Source: Flavobacteriales bacterium UBA5869 (GTDB lineage Bacteria > Bacteroidota > Bacteroidia > Flavobacteriales_D > Crocinitomicaceae). Taken from it: a stretch of DNA of 7,491 nt. Shown piece after piece: positions 5,872-7,491 of the stretch (the stretch's first letter is position 1; every line of letters starts with the position of its first letter). A program made the position numbers and the translations under genes. Under the pieces are notes generated by a model that made no database searches, was not told where the DNA came from, and was given only the letters and a program-made list of their open reading frames with translations. The stretch lies in contig DJFP01000095.1 of the NCBI GenBank assembly GCA_002432565.1, forward strand, positions 9,193 to 16,683, read 5' to 3'.

Positions 5872-6831
5872 ATGCCCCACCCCCTCCATTTCTTCTCCCG
5901 CCTCCGCCGCGATTCCAAATATGGTGGAGCACCGCACAAACCAATCTTGCTCCTCGCAATCCTGGAACTCGTGCGCAAAGGAGAAATCAGCAATAACCGC
6001 ATTGCAATTACCCCGGAGCTGGTACTCGAATTTAAATCCATTTGGAGCAGGCTGGTCGTTACGCCACACATTCCGAATTTTGCTTTGCCATTCTACCACA
6101 TGAAGTCGGAGCTGTTTTGGAAACTGGTCACTTATGGCGGCATGGAAATCCCGGTTACCTCTTCCAACAGCATCCGCAGTTTGAATGCCCTGAAAGAAAC
6201 GGTGGCTTTTGCAGAATTAGACTTCGAGGTTTTTAAGCTAATGCAAGACCCGGTTCAATTAGCCGTTATGGAAGAAGCCTTATTGGACCAATACTTCCCG
6301 GAAACCAAAAACCGGTTCCACGTTCACGAGGCCGATCTGTTTACCCAACTGGAAGCAGAGATCCTGCGGGAAAACGCGATTGTTTACCGCAAACGCATTG
6401 ATGAACTGAAAGAAACCCTTTCGAAGGAAGAATTCGAGGAAGAAGTATTTGTTCGTGGCGGCGTTTTCAAACGCGAAGTGCCAAAAATCTACGGCTACCA
6501 GTGCGCCATTTCGGAAATGCGGATCGAGTCTTCTACCAACGCGCAAATGGTGGATGCCTGTCACCTGGTTCCTTTCGCTATTTCAAAAGACGATACGATC
6601 ACCAACGGCATTGCCCTTTCGCCCAACCTGCACCGGGCTTACGACCGCGGACTGATCACCATTACGGAAGATTACCGGGTGAAAATCTCCAAAGCCATTT
6701 CGGAAAACCATTCGCCCTATTCCCTGGGACAATTTGACGGGAAAGAAATTTTACTGCCGCGTAACCCCGATTACTACCCTGCCATTGAAAACCTGCGCTG
6801 GCACCACCGGGAGTGTTTTGTGGCTTCCTAA
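5872..6831 (+). CDS. HNH restriction endonuclease with predicted sulfur-binding (phosphorothioate-DNA) domain, type IV
   Basis: 319 residues. The N-terminal domain (about 1-150) begins FFSRLRRDSKYGGAPHKPIL, with the R...G-x-PHKP-[IL]-LLLA motif (HKP at 22-24), and later has LPFYHMKSELFWKL. This is the pattern I know from proteins annotated as phosphorothioated-DNA-binding restriction endonucleases (SBD domain). The C-terminal domain (about 200-275) is HNH_2-like: Y-x-C211-AIS, VDACH (H231), DDTITNG (N245), SPNLHRAYDRG (H254, D258). Such enzymes cut phosphorothioate-modified incoming DNA and need no methyltransferase partner; none is visible, nor are dnd genes. The start is 3 bases after the AbiC-like stop, so co-transcription and coupling are likely. 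Codon use is markedly more GC-rich than the three genes before it. Length is normal and all core HNH residues are present. The exact DNA modification recognised is inferred. Confidence 0.85.
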   Translation: MPHPLHFFSRLRRDSKYGGAPHKPILLLAILELVRKGEISNNRIAITPELVLEFKSIWSRLVVTPHIPNFALPFYHMKSELFWKLVTYGGMEIPVTSSNSIRSLNALKETVAFAELDFEVFKLMQDPVQLAVMEEALLDQYFPETKNRFHVHEADLFTQLEAEILRENAIVYRKRIDELKETLSKEEFEEEVFVRGGVFKREVPKIYGYQCAISEMRIESSTNAQMVDACHLVPFAISKDDTITNGIALSPNLHRAYDRGLITITEDYRVKISKAISENHSPYSLGQFDGKEILLPRNPDYYPAIENLRWHHRECFVAS

Positions 6832-7100
6832 ACCCTTTCCCCCAACCTCTCATAAACTTCCTCTGCAAGTTTGCTGAAGGATTCTGGTGTCCGGTATTTC
6901 TCCAAATCATCTGCCTGCTCGAGCAAAAGTTGATAGAACTCCTGGTTTTGCTCGGTGTTGCTGATTCCCATCAGCGAGAAAATCACCGTTACATTTCCCA
7001 AATAATAGCTGCTGGCTGAAATATCCAGGTTTTCCAATACTCCTATCAGGCGGGAAATTTTGATATCGTCTTGTATCAGGCTGAGGATGTTTGTTTTCAT
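6828..7100 (-). CDS. Small hypothetical protein (90 aa), helical
   Basis: I place the start at ATG 7100 (MKTNILSLIQDD). In-frame ATG 7118 (MKQFLLMKTN) is possible and a TTG at 7139 is unlikely because it overlaps the predicted -7 box. The 90-residue product is mostly helical by eye, with DDIKISRLIGVLENLDISASSYYL.., a hydrophobic TVIFSLMGI, and an acidic helix EFYQLLLEQADDLEKY, then SFSKLAEEVYERLGERV. No signal peptide or membrane segment. I do not recognise a family with certainty. Its TAG overlaps the TAA of the convergent endonuclease gene (6828-6831), so the two transcripts must overlap. A perfect palindrome in its promoter suggests repression. Confidence 0.7.
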   Translation of the reverse strand: MKTNILSLIQDDIKISRLIGVLENLDISASSYYLGNVTVIFSLMGISNTEQNQEFYQLLLEQADDLEKYRTPESFSKLAEEVYERLGERV

Positions 7101-7136
7101 AAGAAGGAATTGCTTCATGCAATGATAGGAAAGCAG

Positions 7137-7167
7137 CAATATTTAATCTGTATTCAACTGAATACAA
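7137..7167 (-). promoter_or_regulatory. Predicted promoter with an embedded 8-2-8 palindromic operator
   Basis: On the minus strand TTG (7167-7165), a 20-base spacer and AAATATTG (7144-7137, two mismatches to TAnnTTTG) make a weak Bacteroidota-type promoter. Within the spacer lies TGTATTCA-AC-TGAATACA on the plus strand (7149-7166), a perfect inverted repeat. A palindrome between -33 and -7 is a typical repressor site. The palindrome is certain; its promoter role is inferred. Confidence 0.45.
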
Positions 7168-7249
7168 CACCCAACAATTTTCAACACTCTGATTCTCCCC
7201 TTCTTTTATAAAGTATATTGGTCAACCTTTCAGCTTTAATAGATATACA

Positions 7250-7307
7250 CAACTATCAAGATAAGAAGGCGACCGGTAGGCGCCGTTGAACATCTGTGCA
7301 TCTGTGG
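7250..7307 (-). repeat. Repeat copy D, terminator-like on the minus strand
   Basis: Read on the minus strand: CCACAGATGCACAGAT (7307-7292), 7 variable bases, GGCGCCTACCGGTCGCC (7284-7268), then TTCTTATCTTG (7267-7257). Both conserved blocks are identical to copies A and B. It would stop minus-strand transcription coming from the right, before the small gene at 7100. Confidence 0.6.
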
Positions 7308-7332
7308 CAAAGAAAAAGCACCGCAGGTGCCT
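7308..7332 (-). terminator. Second terminator-like hairpin beside repeat copy D
   Basis: On the minus strand a 7-bp stem (AGGCACC 7332-7326 with GGTGCTT 7322-7316, including one G-T pair) closes a TGC loop, and T-rich TTTTTCTTTG runs to 7308. It abuts copy D, so two minus-strand terminators stand in series, presumably for a gene beyond the right edge. Confidence 0.5.
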
Positions 7333-7424
7333 GACGCCCTTACAATCCCCCCACACACCCAATCAAAAGCCCGCGCCTGCCACCTCTCTTTTTTAAATCG
7401 AAACGGTAAAAACTATACTAAATA

Positions 7425-7486
7425 GAATAAATTAGCGCGACTGGTGCGCCTATGCTAAAGCTTCAGCGTAAGTATAAAGCGCGCTT
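7425..7486. repeat. Degenerate repeat core (copy E) with neighbouring palindromes
   Basis: GCGCGACTGGTGCGCC (7435-7450) matches the core of copy C with two bases missing, and on the minus strand is followed by TAATTTATTC. The CCACAGATG half is absent. Instead come a 20-base imperfect palindrome centred on AAGCTT (7451-7470) and the perfect palindrome AAGCGCGCTT (7477-7486). The rest of 7333-7434 shows no gene or recognisable element. Confidence 0.4.
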
Positions 7487-7491
7487 AAAAT

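Noticed and set aside
6280..6564. Frames overlapping the HNH endonuclease on both strands
   Set aside because: They are shadows of a gene with complete SBD and HNH motifs.
1734..7307. CRISPR array
   Set aside because: The repeat copies are far apart and in mixed orientations, without regular spacers or cas genes.

Overview
The window looks like chromosomal DNA of a Bacteroidota bacterium (Flavobacteriia-like; genus cannot be set from sequence alone). The reasons are a clean Bacteroidota-type promoter (TTTG, 22-base spacer, TACCTTTG) before the gene at 1313, almost no Shine-Dalgarno sequences, a LFGC lipobox lipoprotein, and a signal peptide ending in S|Q. No rRNA, tRNA, CRISPR array, integrase or transposase gene was found.

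Layout. (1) 1-1150, minus strand: a translationally coupled pair, a HEAGH-motif putative metalloprotein followed by an aspartyl/asparaginyl beta-hydroxylase-family 2OG/Fe(II) oxygenase that runs off the left edge. (2) 1313-1654, plus strand: a small conserved-looking cytoplasmic protein with its own promoter. (3) 1655-1958: a gene-free stretch between convergent genes, holding two inverted 40-base repeats, each of which looks like an intrinsic terminator for the gene facing it. (4) 1959-2477, minus strand: a small lipoprotein. (5) 2478-2922: no intact gene; a third, modified repeat copy and a 33-codon signal-peptide ORF that looks like the stump of a broken secreted-protein gene. (6) 2923-5868, plus strand: three strikingly AT-rich genes, namely a two-domain protein with a DUF4062/TIR-like Rossmann domain, a coiled-coil protein with two membrane segments, and a putative AbiC-like abortive-infection membrane protein. 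(7) 5872-6831, plus strand: a restriction endonuclease of the sulfur-binding-domain plus HNH type (predicted type IV, phosphorothioate-DNA-directed), only 3 bases after the AbiC-like gene but with host-like, more GC-rich composition. (8) 6828-7100, minus strand: a small uncharacterised protein whose stop codon overlaps the endonuclease stop; a perfect 8-2-8 palindrome lies in its predicted promoter. (9) 7119-7491: no gene; a fourth repeat copy, another terminator-like hairpin and a degenerate fifth core.

Interpretation. The plus-strand run 2923-6831 reads as a compact defence locus. A cytosolic TIR/DUF4062-like protein could sense infection or act as a nucleotide-processing effector. Two membrane-hairpin proteins, one of them AbiC-like, could carry out abortive infection at the membrane, and a modification-dependent nuclease sits directly downstream. 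The combination of the first three genes is not one I recognise as a named system and is the best candidate here for something undescribed. A secondary theme is a repeat family, CCACAGATGCACAGAT + 7 variable bases + a GGCGCC...GGCGCC-like hairpin + T tract, present four times in 7.5 kb and apparently doubling as transcription terminators.
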